NCBI GenBank assembly: GCA_041395845.1
Contig: JAWKZS010000003.1
Span: 248,001-312,000, forward strand
Reading direction: 5' to 3'
Source: Ch67 sp041395845
Lineage (GTDB): Bacteria > Pseudomonadota > Gammaproteobacteria > Pseudomonadales > Ketobacteraceae
DNA: 64,000 nt
Shown here: positions 17,105-26,812 of the stretch, piece by piece
Position numbering within the stretch: the stretch's first letter is position 1
Layout of the letters: every line of letters begins with the position of its first letter
The notes under the pieces: generated by a model
Database searches by the model: none
Seen by the model: the letters and a program-made list of their open reading frames with translations, nothing else
Told to the model about the DNA's origin: nothing
Position numbers and translations under genes: made by a program

Positions 17105-18208
17105 ATGAAGAAGTGGTTCGGTCTGGTGGCATCATTCATGCTATTGATGGCGGCAAATGCCAATGCCGATCGTCTCAAGGATATTTCTGACGTGCAGGGT
17201 GTCCGCAGCAACCAGCTGATTGGCTATGGTCTGGTGGTGGGTCTGGATGGTACCGGTGACAAGACTGCGCAGACCCCATTCACTTCACAGACCTTCCGCA
17301 ACATGATGGAACAGTTCGGCATCAGTGTTCCTGAAAATCTGACACCCAAGCTGAAAAACGTTGCAGCAGTATCTATTCATGCCCAGCTGCCGCCGTTTGC
17401 CAAGCCAGGTCAGCGTATCGATGTCACCGTGTCGTCGATCGGTAATGCCAGCAGTCTGCGCGGTGGCAGTCTGTTGCTGACACCGTTGCGCGGTGCCGAT
17501 GGCCGCGTTTATGCCATCGCCCAAGGGGATCTGGTCGTCGGTGGTTTTGGTGCCCAGGGCACCGATGGTTCCAAGATTACCGTCAATGTTCCCAGTGTCG
17601 GGCGTATTGCCAACGGTGCCACGGTGGAAGTGGCGGCGCCCAATCCATTCATGGAAGGCGATACCCTGACGTTTAATCTGCATGAGCCTGATTTTACAAC
17701 GGCCAAGCGGGTGCGGGATGAAATCAACCGCCTGCTCGGACCCGGTGTTGCGCGCTCCATGGATGCAACTTCGATCACGGTGACGGCGCCTCGTGACCCG
17801 TCCCAGCGGGTAACCTATCTGTCAGTGCTGGAAAACCTGGAAGTGGAACCGGCGGAGCCTGAGGCCCGTGTCATCATCAACTCGCGCACCGGCACCATCG
17901 TGATCGGCTCCAATGTCCGGGTGTCGCCGGCTGCGGTTTCCCACGGCAACCTGACGGTGACAATTTCCGAGAATATCGAAGTGTCGCAGCCCAATGAATT
18001 TGCCGGCGGCCGCACGGCGGTAACGCCGGATTCCCAGATCGACATCCAGCAGGAACCTGTGCGCATGTTCAAGGTGAATGGCAGCGTCACCCTCGACGAT
18101 ATCGTGACTGCCGTGAATCGTGTAGGCATGGCCCCCGGGGATCTGATGGCAATTCTCGAAGCGCTGAAACAGGCCGGTGCTCTGCGTGCCGAACTGATCG
18201 TGATCTGA
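17105..18208 (+). CDS. flgI: Flagellar P-ring protein FlgI
   Basis: 367 residues with a cleavable signal peptide (ending about residue 22, NANA-DR), then LKDISDVQGVRSNQLIGYGLVVGL, GTGDKT and IALRGGSLLLTPL-type segments; it ends DLMAILEALKQAGALRAELIVI. It forms the periplasmic P ring with FlgA as chaperone. flgJ begins 3 nt after its stop. Confidence 0.95.
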   Translation: MKKWFGLVASFMLLMAANANADRLKDISDVQGVRSNQLIGYGLVVGLDGTGDKTAQTPFTSQTFRNMMEQFGISVPENLTPKLKNVAAVSIHAQLPPFAKPGQRIDVTVSSIGNASSLRGGSLLLTPLRGADGRVYAIAQGDLVVGGFGAQGTDGSKITVNVPSVGRIANGATVEVAAPNPFMEGDTLTFNLHEPDFTTAKRVRDEINRLLGPGVARSMDATSITVTAPRDPSQRVTYLSVLENLEVEPAEPEARVIINSRTGTIVIGSNVRVSPAAVSHGNLTVTISENIEVSQPNEFAGGRTAVTPDSQIDIQQEPVRMFKVNGSVTLDDIVTAVNRVGMAPGDLMAILEALKQAGALRAELIVI

Positions 18209-18211
18209 GTT

Positions 18212-19240
18212 ATGACAGCGTCAAAATCCCTCACCAATCAGACCGCCTATCTGGACTTTTCCCAGTTCAGCAAGCTGCGTCAACAAAGCCGGCAGGATTC
18301 TGATGCCGGCATGCAGGCAACCGCCAGACAGCTGGAGGGTGTCTTTCTGAACATGATGCTCAAAAGCATGCGTCAGGCCAACGCCGGCTTTGGTGAAGGC
18401 AATTATCTCAACGGCCAGCATACCGAACAATTTCGTGACATGTACGATCAGCAGCTCAGCAACAATCTTGCATCAGGCCGCGGTATTGGCCTGGCGGACA
18501 TGATCGTGCGCCAGATGAAACAGCTCGAGGGGCGCAAGGCGGACGGCAGCGAGCAGAGTCAGGAAACCGTCGTTCAACGCAGTTTTGACATTAGCGCGTA
18601 CCGGGAGCGGGCAGTGCCGACGCTGCTGAAGCCTGCCATTTCCCATCTTGAGCAGCAGGAAATTGCCAAGTCGGTGGAGCGCCCGACCGTTGAGCAGCAA
18701 CTGTTTGCGCCGGTGGCAGCAGAGCCTGTCACCCGGAAAAATGTTGCCACCTGGCAAACACCGGACGAATTTGTGGATGCGATCCTGCCCCATGCCCAGC
18801 GTGCTGCCCGGCAGCTGAATGTCGATCCGATGGCAATCGTGGCGCAAGCGGTGCTGGAAACCGGTTGGGGCAAGCATGTCATGAAGGACGTCGACGGAAA
18901 CCACAGTTTCAATCTTTTCGGCATCAAAGCCAGTGCCGCTTGGGATGGGCAAACCGTCAATAAAAAGACACTGGAATACCGGAATGGAATTGCCGCTCCC
19001 GAGTTTGCCGCTTTCCGCTCTTATGCCTCTCTGGGTTCCGCATTCGATGATTACGTCAAATTTCTGAAAACCAATCCGCGTTATCAGAATGCATTGCAAT
19101 TAAATATCGAAGCAAAACAATGGGGTTATGCCTTGCAGAAAGCCGGTTATGCAACAGACCCAAATTATGGCAACAAAATTGCTAGCTTACTGGAAAGTGA
19201 CATTTTACAGGCAAAGGCAAGCGCCACGACCAATCTGTGA
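18212..19240 (+). CDS. flgJ: Flagellar rod-cap and peptidoglycan hydrolase FlgJ
   Basis: 342 residues with two domains. An N-terminal rod-capping domain (about 25-110; QLEGVFLNMMLKSMRQANAG) is followed by a glucosaminidase domain (about 185-335; AVLETGWGKHVMKDVDGNHSFNLFGIKA, catalytic Glu in LETGWG; C-terminal ALQKAGYATDPNYGNKIASLLES). It opens the peptidoglycan layer for rod growth. The dual-domain form is typical of gammaproteobacteria. Confidence 0.94.
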   Translation: MTASKSLTNQTAYLDFSQFSKLRQQSRQDSDAGMQATARQLEGVFLNMMLKSMRQANAGFGEGNYLNGQHTEQFRDMYDQQLSNNLASGRGIGLADMIVRQMKQLEGRKADGSEQSQETVVQRSFDISAYRERAVPTLLKPAISHLEQQEIAKSVERPTVEQQLFAPVAAEPVTRKNVATWQTPDEFVDAILPHAQRAARQLNVDPMAIVAQAVLETGWGKHVMKDVDGNHSFNLFGIKASAAWDGQTVNKKTLEYRNGIAAPEFAAFRSYASLGSAFDDYVKFLKTNPRYQNALQLNIEAKQWGYALQKAGYATDPNYGNKIASLLESDILQAKASATTNL

Positions 19241-19266
19241 AACGGTAACGGGAACGGTAAATAACA

Positions 19267-21255
19267 ATGGCAAATATCGCAGGCATAGCAGTATCAGGAT
19301 TGACAGCGGCACAGACCGCGCTGTCGACTGTTAGCCACAATATTGTCAATGTTGACACCGCTGGCTACAGCCGCCAGCGCGTCGATATCCAGACCCGTAT
19401 GCCGCAACAGTTTGGTGGCAGCTTCATTGGTCAGGGTGTCGATGCCAACTACATCAATCGGATCAGCAACCAGTTCGTCACTGACCAGCTGCGTCGCGAT
19501 ACCCAGAACTTCAATTCGTACAACGCTTATTACGAATTTGCCGTCCGGATGGACACATTGCTGGGTGACGACTCCACGGCGATCACGCCGACCTTGCAAA
19601 GCTTTTTTGACGGTGTGCAGGATCTTTCTACCGATCCGTCTTCCATTGCAGCACGCCAGGTGTTGCTGAGCCAGGGTCAGGCCTTGGTCAACCGCTTCAA
19701 CACGGTATATGAGCAGGTGTTTCAGCAGAATGAAACCGTCAATACCGAAATGAAAAATGTCGCATCCCAGATTACCCAGCTGGCGGAAGGTATCGCCAAT
19801 CTCAATGATGCGATTCGAGCGGTATCGGCCAACAATGTTGGTCAGTTGCCGAATGATCTGCTGGATCAGCGCGATGAAGCCGTGCGTCAGCTGGCCGAGA
19901 TGGTGGGTATTCAGGTCATTCAGGAAAGCGATCTGACCTTCAATATCTTCATCGGTAATGGCCAGCCACTGGTCATTGGCGGTGACTCTTTCGAAGTTGC
20001 CAGCCAGACCAGCGTAAGCGGTGTTTCAAGAAACGATATCGTGCTGCGCTCCGGGCCTACCGAAATCAATATTACCAGTCAGCTTTCCGGCGGCCGCCTT
20101 GGTGGTTTGCTGGAAGTACGGGAAGAGCTGATCGATCCGATCTTCAATGAGCTGGGCCGTCTGGCGATCGTGTTGACCGATACCTTCAACAGTCAGCATG
20201 AGCTCGGTATGGATCTGAACAACCAGCTCGGCGGACTGTTCTTTGCCGATTTCAACAGCCCTGTAGCTGAATCCGCGCGCGTATCCAGCAGCAACAACAA
20301 TTCCGGCACGGCTGGCATCACCGTGACGATCAGCGACACCAGTGTGTTGACCGCTGACAACTATGAACTGCGCTACGACGGTGGCACCGGTAACTACACC
20401 CTGTTCAATAGTGCCGATAACAGCACGGTTGCGACCTTTGCTAACCCGGGTGCTGGCAACAGCGTGGTGATCGCCTCCGAAGGCTTTACCATCAACTTCA
20501 CATCCGGTGTCCCTGCCAGTGGTGACAGCTTCTTGCTGACACCCACCCGCCGTGGTGCTACCGAAATTGCCCTGGAAATTGACGACGTTGAACAGGTAGC
20601 CGCCGCCATGCCGGTAGTAACCCAGTCACCGCTGAGCAATACCGGGCAAGGTTTTGTGGAGCGTGTGGTGGTGGATGACACCACTACGGCCGATTTCACT
20701 ACCACACCGTTTGCATTGGTGCCGCCCTATACAGTGGTGTTCACCAGTCCGACCACCTATGACGTGATCAACAGTTCCACCAGTGCTGTTGTGGTAGGGG
20801 GGGTTGGGTTCACGCCGAACCAGTCCAATGGATTGCTGGAGCAGGCAGGCCTTTATCCAGCGTCCGGTTACGACATCATTTACAACGGCGTGCCGGCAAC
20901 CGGTGACGAAGTAGCCATCCAGTACAACAACGGTGGCGTCGGTGATAACCGTAACGCGCTGCTGCTGGCAAATCTGCGCACCACCTAGACCATTGGCGGT
21001 GGTTCGACAACCTATCAGGGTAGCTACGGCCAGCTGGTGAGCGGGGTGGGAACACGGACCCGTGATGCGGAAATCGGCCAGGAAGCGTCGCAGAGCATTC
21101 TGCGCCAGACCGAATCCCAGCGGGAATCCATTTCCGGCGTCAATCTCGATGAAGAAGCTGCTGACCTGATCCGGTTTCAGCAGGCCTATCAATCCTCAGC
21201 CAGGGTCATTCAGGTTTCGTCCGAACTGTTTGACACCATCCTGAGCTCGTTGTGA
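19267..21255 (+). pseudogene. flgK: Hook-filament junction protein FlgK, interrupted by an in-frame TAG
   Basis: The reading frame runs 573 codons from 19267, meets TAG at 20986-20988, then continues in the same frame for 88 codons to TGA at 21253. The N-terminus (GLTAAQTALSTVSHNIVNVDTAGYSRQRV) and the downstream C-terminus (NLDEEAADLIRFQQAYQSSARVIQV) are both typical FlgK. The stop sits in LRTT-TIGGG, where family members commonly have Gln or Lys, so a single CAG to TAG change is the simplest explanation. The truncated product would lack the D0/D1 C-terminal helix needed for assembly onto the hook. Alternatives are a sequencing error or amber suppression. The downstream part has its own ATG (21037) but no convincing ribosome site. 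Confidence 0.88.
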
Positions 21256-21267
21256 GGGTGATCTGAC

Positions 21268-22491
21268 ATGGGCATTCGTGTTTCGACTTCGCAGACATTT
21301 ACCCAGGGCAGCAACGCGATTCTGGATAACCAGAGCAAGGTCAGCCAGACCCAGCTGCAGCTGTCCAAAGGGACCCGCATTCTCAAGCCGTCGGATGATC
21401 CGATCGGTTCATCGGTGGCGCTGAACCTGCAGCAGCAGATTGATAACGCAACCCAGTACATCGCCAACGGGCGTAGTGCGGAAACCCGGCTGGAAGTGGA
21501 AGAAAGCACACTGGCTAATGTCACGGATATTCTGGGGCGCGTGCGTGAGCTGGCATTGCAGGGCGCCAATGGCACGCTGAACCAGCAGGACCGTGAATCC
21601 ATTTCGATTGAAATCCGGCAGCGTTTGGGTGAACTGGTCGGACTGGCCAACACCCAGCTGTCCACCGGTGATTATCTTTTTTCCGGCTACAAAGCCAATG
21701 TGCAACCGTTTTCCCGCAATGGTACCGGCAGCGTCGTGTACAACGGAGATCAGGGCGTTCAGCTGGTCAACGTGAACAGCACAGTACAGGTTGAAAACGG
21801 CAATAGCGGTGACGCGGTGTTCATGAACATTACCACCGGTAACGGCGCATTTGTGACTGCTTCGGATACCAGCAATCTGGGAACCGGTGTCATCAGCACG
21901 GCGGTGCTGAAGGATCCAACAGTATATGTGGGTGATCAGTACACCATTGATTTCTCCCTGGATGGTGGCGGCAATCTGGTTTACCAGATTACCGGTGCCA
22001 ACACAGGGCCGGTTTATGCAGCGCCGCTGCCAGCATTCGACGAAGACGGCGAAGTTACCTTCAACGGTATCAGTTACTCCATTTCGGGCGTACCGCAGGC
22101 CGGCGACAGTTTCACCGTAGAGCCCAGTTATGCCCAGGATGTGTTTGCCACGGTGAACCAGATTCTGAGTGCGCTACAACTGCCCACGGATACCTCGACA
22201 TTACAGGCGACTTTCCAGAACGCGATGAATGTCGGTCTGCAGAACCTGGATCAGGCAATCACCCATATGGATCAGGTACGCGCCAGTGTGGGTAGCCGGC
22301 TGAACGTCATTGAAAGTGAGCGCGAGATCAATGAAAGCCTGTTGGTTGAAACCAAATCCGCGCTTTCCCTGATCAAGGATCTCGACTATGCCGAAGCCAT
22401 TACCGAGCTGAACAAGAGAACGCTGGCGCTCCAGGCCGCGCAGCAGAGCTTCGTTAAAGTCCAGAATCTTTCACTGTTTGAGTTTATCTGA
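21268..22491 (+). CDS. flgL: Hook-filament junction protein FlgL
   Basis: 407 residues with flagellin-like ends: N-terminal GSNAILDNQSKVSQTQLQLSKGTRI and LKPSDDPIGSSVALNLQQQ, and C-terminal LTKRTLALQAA-type segment (NKRTLALQAAQQSFVKVQNLSLFEFI). It connects FlgK to the filament. Last gene of the flgF-flgL operon, with no strong terminator before the first flagellin gene. Confidence 0.94.
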   Translation: MGIRVSTSQTFTQGSNAILDNQSKVSQTQLQLSKGTRILKPSDDPIGSSVALNLQQQIDNATQYIANGRSAETRLEVEESTLANVTDILGRVRELALQGANGTLNQQDRESISIEIRQRLGELVGLANTQLSTGDYLFSGYKANVQPFSRNGTGSVVYNGDQGVQLVNVNSTVQVENGNSGDAVFMNITTGNGAFVTASDTSNLGTGVISTAVLKDPTVYVGDQYTIDFSLDGGGNLVYQITGANTGPVYAAPLPAFDEDGEVTFNGISYSISGVPQAGDSFTVEPSYAQDVFATVNQILSALQLPTDTSTLQATFQNAMNVGLQNLDQAITHMDQVRASVGSRLNVIESEREINESLLVETKSALSLIKDLDYAEAITELNKRTLALQAAQQSFVKVQNLSLFEFI

Positions 22492-22592
22492 CATGAGTCG
22501 ACTACACCGAAAACAACGCAAGCAATGGCGAGGAGGGTAGCTATGAGGATATCCCGCTGATTGCACTGAATTAACAACTGAATTTTTATTAT

Positions 22593-22615
22593 CTCCCCAA
22601 CATGTGAGCGGGGAG
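22593..22615 (+). repeat. 5'-leader hairpin upstream of the first flagellin gene
   Basis: CTCCCC (22593-22598) pairs with GGGGAG (22610-22615) across an 11-nt loop, ending just before the CAGGAG ribosome site of the flagellin at 22635. It could stabilise the mRNA or modulate translation. No sigma-28 promoter was recognised in the 143-nt gap. Confidence 0.45.
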
Positions 22616-22634
22616 TAAAGCAGGAGAAAACACC

Positions 22635-24185
22635 ATGCCTCAGATTATTAATACCAATATTTCGTCTATCAACGCTCAGCGTAATTTGAACAAGTCACAG
22701 ACTGCACTGCAAACATCATTGCAGCGTCTGTCATCCGGCCTGCGGATCAACAGCGCCAAGGACGACGCCGCCGGTCTGGCGATTTCCAACCGTTTCACCA
22801 CCCAGGTACGTGGTCTGAATGTGGCGGTACGTAACGCCAATGACGGTATCTCGCTCGCGCAGACCACTGAAAGCGCACTGGACGAAATTACCACTGCACT
22901 GCAGCGTATCCGCGATCTGGCGGTGCAGTCTGCCAACGATTCCAACAGTTCTGCAGACCGTCTGTCACTGCAGGCGGAAGTTGACCAGCTGGTGGACGAA
23001 GTCGACAGGATTTCAACCACCACTACCTTCAACGGTCGTAACGTGCTGGATGGCTCCCTGAAATCCTATTACTTCCAGATCGGCGCCAATGCAGGTGAAG
23101 GGGTGGAAGTCAGTGGTGTTGATGCCCGTATCACGTCGCTGGGTTCGCAGCCCGGTGCAGTGCAGTACAGCTTCGACGGTGGCAATGCTGCCAGCGTCAG
23201 CCAGACCGCATTGTCAATCCAGATCGGTAGCTCGGCCAATGCAACGTCAGTCGATGTGCTGTCCGCACCCAATGGTGGTTCCATTACATCGGCTTCAGCG
23301 GCTGAACTGACCGATACCGAAAGCGCCAGCTACGGCAGCGGATTTGCCAAGTCACTGGCGGAGCGCATCAACAATCTGCGTCAAGATGGCGTGGAAGGGC
23401 TGGAAGGTGTCTATGCCAGTGCAACCACTACTTTTGATTATAGCGATGTTGCAGGTACCTCTGCAGCCAACGCTTATGTAGGCGCCGGTAGCATCGGTCA
23501 CAGCGATCTGGTCATCAACGGCGTCAACATGGGGCCGATCGAAATTCAGGAACGCGATGCCAATGGTGCATTGCGCCAGGCCATCAACTCCAAGTCCGAT
23601 GTAACCGGCGTGCGCGCATCCCTTGATGACAATGGGCGTCTGGTATTGACGGCGGATGACGGTCGGGACATTGTCGTCAGCACGTCCGATGCCGCGTCTG
23701 ACATCCTGTTTGACGGTGGCGATACCGCTGCAGCCAACGATGTGGCGGCGCTGGCAAGCCAGGTGAAGACCGGTGAACTGACCCTTTCTGCGCAGGACAC
23801 CATTAATATTACTGAAACCGGAGCGTTGACCAATGCCGATACGACCGATGACAACGTGCAGGCGGTTGGTACGGTAGCGAATGCCGACATTACCACGATC
23901 GAAGGCAGCAATCAGACGATGCAGTCGATTGACAGCGCATTGGCGCAGATCGACGGCTTCCGTGGTGAGCTGGGTGCGGTGCAGAACCGCTTTGAATCCA
24001 CCATCCGCAACCTGTCTGCAGTCGCGGAAAGTCTGTCGGCAGCAAACTCGCGGATTCGCGACGCGGACATTGCGGCTGAAACCGCCGAGCTGTCCAAGAA
24101 CCAGGTGCTGCAGCAGGCCGGTATTTCGGTGCTGGCACAGGCCAACTCGCTGCCGCAGCAGGTACTCAGTCTGTTGCAGGGTTAA
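22635..24185 (+). CDS. fliC: Flagellin 1
   Basis: 516 residues. The conserved N-terminal D0/D1 region (residues 1-140; MPQIINTNISSINAQRNL, RINSAKDDAAGLAISNRF) and C-terminal D1/D0 region (about 430-516; IRDADIAAETAELSKNQVLQQAG) flank a variable, Ser/Thr/Asp-rich centre with flagellin-hook-IN-like repeats. It is a close paralogue of the next gene. The surface-exposed centre is the likely target of the glycosylation island. Strong CAGGAG ribosome site; own promoter not identified, so it may be expressed by read-through from flgL. Confidence 0.95.
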   Translation: MPQIINTNISSINAQRNLNKSQTALQTSLQRLSSGLRINSAKDDAAGLAISNRFTTQVRGLNVAVRNANDGISLAQTTESALDEITTALQRIRDLAVQSANDSNSSADRLSLQAEVDQLVDEVDRISTTTTFNGRNVLDGSLKSYYFQIGANAGEGVEVSGVDARITSLGSQPGAVQYSFDGGNAASVSQTALSIQIGSSANATSVDVLSAPNGGSITSASAAELTDTESASYGSGFAKSLAERINNLRQDGVEGLEGVYASATTTFDYSDVAGTSAANAYVGAGSIGHSDLVINGVNMGPIEIQERDANGALRQAINSKSDVTGVRASLDDNGRLVLTADDGRDIVVSTSDAASDILFDGGDTAAANDVAALASQVKTGELTLSAQDTINITETGALTNADTTDDNVQAVGTVANADITTIEGSNQTMQSIDSALAQIDGFRGELGAVQNRFESTIRNLSAVAESLSAANSRIRDADIAAETAELSKNQVLQQAGISVLAQANSLPQQVLSLLQG

Positions 24186-24216
24186 TCTGCACCCAGATAG
24201 CGGTAGCAACTGGACG

Positions 24217-24241
24217 CGGGGAGCATTGGCTCCCCGTTTTC
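24217..24241 (+). terminator. Rho-independent terminator after flagellin 1
   Basis: CGGGGAGC/GCTCCCCG, an 8-bp perfect stem (24217-24224, 24229-24236) with loop ATTG, followed by TTTT. Confidence 0.9.
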
Positions 24242-24541
24242 ATTTCTGGCTTATGTTCTCCGATCTCGTTCCGATATCAAAATATGAAGTCTTCGCATTG
24301 CAGAATCAGGGCGTCACTTTTCTGGCAATCGTTACGTAGGCGTCGATGGTTCATCTTTCAGTGTCATTGAATCGACGTTTTTTATATCTGGTTCTTTAAA
24401 CGGCACTGCTAATAAGAATTTGGTTTAAGTGGTCGTGATCGAAAGCCTCTGGGTGGAAGGTTATTAATGTTATGTAATTCAATGCTTTATGGTGTTTTGG
24501 TTGCAATGGCGCGGGGCGCAGGAAATTTTCCGGTTTCTTTT
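24242..24541. other. AT-richer intergenic region between the two flagellin genes
   Basis: About 440 nt separate the terminator of flagellin 1 from the start of flagellin 2. The stretch before the sigma-28 promoter has noticeably more A+T than the neighbouring genes, notably about 24360-24500, and contains no convincing coding frame. No palindrome or RNA-like fold stood out. Such AT-rich leaders upstream of flagellin promoters may help promoter opening or nucleoid-protein binding; that is inference. Confidence 0.5.
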
Positions 24542-24568
24542 TAAAGTTCACAAAAAAGGCGCCGATAA
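24542..24568 (+). promoter_or_regulatory. Sigma-28 (FliA) promoter of flagellin 2
   Basis: TAAAGTTC, 11 nt, GCCGATAA: the -35 has one mismatch to TAAAGTTT and the -10 is perfect. It lies 112 nt upstream of the start codon at 24681, so the transcript has a leader of roughly 100 nt. Confidence 0.95.
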
Positions 24569-24680
24569 ACTGGGTGAAGGCGGATGACGCAGTCCACACG
24601 GCCTCAGGTGTCAGAGAGGCAAAACGAACAAGAAACCTCAATTACGGTTGAGGTCGTGTAACATACGCAGGAGAACACCC

Positions 24681-26222
24681 ATGCCCCAGATTATCAATAC
24701 CAACGTATCGTCACTGAATGCGCAGCGTAACCTGAACAAATCCCAGGGTGCCCTGCAGACTTCCTTGCAGCGTTTGTCTTCCGGTCTGCGCATCAACAGC
24801 GCAAAGGACGACGCCGCCGGTCTGGCGATCTCCAACCGTTTCACCACCCAGATTCGTGGTCTGAACGTTGCTACCCGCAACGCTAATGACGGTATCTCTT
24901 TCGCGCAAACCACTGAAAGTGCACTGGACGAAATCACCACTGCACTGCAGCGGATTCGTGACCTGGCCGTTCAGTCTGCCAACGATACCAACAGCGCATC
25001 CGACCGCCAGTCACTGCAGTCAGAAGTGGATCAGCTGGTTTCGGAAATCGATCGTATCGCCGGTACTACTACCTTTAACGGCGCCAAAGTTGCCAACGGC
25101 TCGCTGGACACCCTGAACTTCCAGGTGGGCGCGAATGCGGGCGAGACAGTATCCGTAAAAGGCGTTGATGCTCGTGCTTCTGCTCTGGGCTCACAGCCAG
25201 GCGCAGTGCAATACACCTTTGACGGCGGCAACGCCGCTGGTGCCAGCCAGACTGCACTGGAAATCCGGGTTGGTTCTTCTGCCAACGCTACTGCGGTTGA
25301 TGTTCTGTCCGCTGCTAACGGTGGTAGCATTACCGGTGCCAGCGCAGCCAACCTGCAGGATACCGAAAGTGATGACTACGGCACTGGTTTCGCCAAGTCT
25401 CTGGCAGAACGCATCAACGGTCTGCGTGAAGATGGTGTAGAAGGTCTGGAAGGCGTGTATGCAACTGCCAAGACCACCTTTGATTACCAGGATGTGACCG
25501 GTACTGATGCAGCAGACGCTTATGTCGGCGCCGGTTCGCTGGCGAATGGTGACCTGACCATCAATGGTGTGAACATCGGCCCCGTCGAAGTTCAGGAAAA
25601 CGACGCCAATGGCGCGCTGACCAAGGCTATCAATGCCAAGTCGGACGTAACGGGTGTTACCGCCAGTATCGATACCAACGGTCGCCTGGTTCTGACGGCG
25701 GAAGATGGTCGTGATATCGTGGTTGATGCTACCGATGATGCAGCTGACATCCTGTTCGATGGTGGCGATACTGGCGATATTGGTGTGATTACCGATCAGG
25801 TCAAGACCGGTGAGCTGACCATCTCGGCCCAGGACACTATCAACATTGATACAGAAACCGGTGATCTGGCCAACACTGATACCGATGATGACAACATCCA
25901 GGCAGTGGGCACCATCGCCAATGCGGATATCACCACGGTGGAAGCGGCCAACATCACCATGGAATCAGTAGACAGCGCGCTGGCACAGATCGACTCCTTC
26001 CGGGCAGATCTGGGTGCGATTCAGAACCGCTTTGAATCCACCATCCGCAACCTGTCTGCCGTATCGGAAAGTCTGGCCGCTGCCAACTCCCGGATCAAGG
26101 ACGCTGACTTTGCAACTGAAACCGCAGAGTTGTCCAAGAACCAGGTGCTGCAGCAGGCAGGTATCTCGGTGCTGGCTCAGGCCAATGCATTGCCACAGCA
26201 GGCTTTGTCACTGCTCGGCTAA
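24681..26222 (+). CDS. fliC2: Flagellin 2
   Basis: 513 residues; near-identical to flagellin 1 through the N-terminal 140 and C-terminal 85 residues and diverged but alignable in the centre. The start at 24681 (MPQIIN) follows GCAGGAG and matches the paralogue; upstream in-frame codons are leader. It is controlled by the sigma-28 promoter at 24542 and followed by a hairpin before flaG. Probably the major late-class filament protein. Confidence 0.95.
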   Translation: MPQIINTNVSSLNAQRNLNKSQGALQTSLQRLSSGLRINSAKDDAAGLAISNRFTTQIRGLNVATRNANDGISFAQTTESALDEITTALQRIRDLAVQSANDTNSASDRQSLQSEVDQLVSEIDRIAGTTTFNGAKVANGSLDTLNFQVGANAGETVSVKGVDARASALGSQPGAVQYTFDGGNAAGASQTALEIRVGSSANATAVDVLSAANGGSITGASAANLQDTESDDYGTGFAKSLAERINGLREDGVEGLEGVYATAKTTFDYQDVTGTDAADAYVGAGSLANGDLTINGVNIGPVEVQENDANGALTKAINAKSDVTGVTASIDTNGRLVLTAEDGRDIVVDATDDAADILFDGGDTGDIGVITDQVKTGELTISAQDTINIDTETGDLANTDTDDDNIQAVGTIANADITTVEAANITMESVDSALAQIDSFRADLGAIQNRFESTIRNLSAVSESLAAANSRIKDADFATETAELSKNQVLQQAGISVLAQANALPQQALSLLG

Positions 26223-26262
26223 GGTGTTGGTCCTTAACTGAAAAAGGGTTAAAAGTAATGAG

Positions 26263-26300
26263 CGAGCCCCGGGATCGAAAGGTTCCGGGTGCTCGTGTTT
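26263..26300 (+). terminator. Hairpin terminator or attenuator between flagellin 2 and flaG
   Basis: CGAGCCCCGGGATC (26263-26276) pairs with GGTTCCGGGTGCTCG (26281-26295) across GAAA, with one bulged T, then GTTT. The stem is strong but the T-run short, so partial read-through into flaG is plausible. Confidence 0.65.
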
Positions 26301-26324
26301 CCATTGAGAATACAGGTGGCAGTC

Positions 26325-26768
26325 ATGATCAGTAACAGTACGACAAGCCTGGAGTCCAAAAGCAACTATACTTCTGCTGAAAGGCAGAAGCCGGCTGCGA
26401 ATGCTCCGAGTACCCAGTCGGACCCTGTTTCCGTTGCCGTCCCGGTGGAAAAGGAAGACCCAGTCGCCGCGCCGGTCAAAGAGCGTGAAACGGACAAGCC
26501 GGATGGTTTGCAGCAGCAGCGCGAAGAGCTCAGTCGCCGGATTGCGGAAGCGATTCCCAAAGTTCGTGAACTGATGCAGAAGAATCAGCGCAGTCTGGAT
26601 TTTGAGGTGGCCGAAACCGAAAACCGGGTCATTATCACGGTGATCGACAAGGAAACCGAAAAGGTAATCCGCCAGATTCCGCCCGAAGATGTGCTGCAGA
26701 TTGCCGAGGCCATCGACCAGGGTCTTGAGCAGGGTCTGGGTGGGTTCATGCTGAATTCGCGGGCCTGA
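26325..26768 (+). CDS. flaG: Flagellar filament-length protein FlaG
   Basis: 147 residues with a low-complexity N-terminal half and a conserved FlaG C-terminal domain (about 85-145; LDFEVAETENRVIITVIDKETEKVIRQIPPED). FlaG influences filament length in polar-flagellated bacteria. The ATG at 26325 follows AGGTGG. It sits between flagellin and fliD, its usual place. Confidence 0.88.
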   Translation: MISNSTTSLESKSNYTSAERQKPAANAPSTQSDPVSVAVPVEKEDPVAAPVKERETDKPDGLQQQREELSRRIAEAIPKVRELMQKNQRSLDFEVAETENRVIITVIDKETEKVIRQIPPEDVLQIAEAIDQGLEQGLGGFMLNSRA

Positions 26769-26785
26769 TAGACGCGTTATCAGGC

Positions 26786-26812
26786 TAAAGCTATTGCCAG
26801 TGGGGCCGATAA
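26786..26812 (+). promoter_or_regulatory. Sigma-28 (FliA) promoter of fliD
   Basis: TAAAGCTA, 11 nt, GCCGATAA, with a perfect -10. The -10 is also the left arm of a palindrome CCGATAA-CA-TTATCGG (26806-26821). It lies about 125 nt before fliD. Confidence 0.88.

Noticed and set aside
21037..21255. Separate small gene after flgK
   Set aside because: It is in the same frame as flgK and is the FlgK C-terminus, so it is the remainder of an interrupted gene.
22455..22481. TAAAGTCC near the end of flgL as a sigma-28 -35 for flagellin 1
   Set aside because: The base at the right distance reads CTGTTTGA, which does not resemble GCCGATAA, and it lies inside flgL.
23352..24209. Long minus-strand open frames across both flagellin genes
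   Set aside because: They mirror the codon structure of the flagellins, have no ribosome sites and resemble no family.
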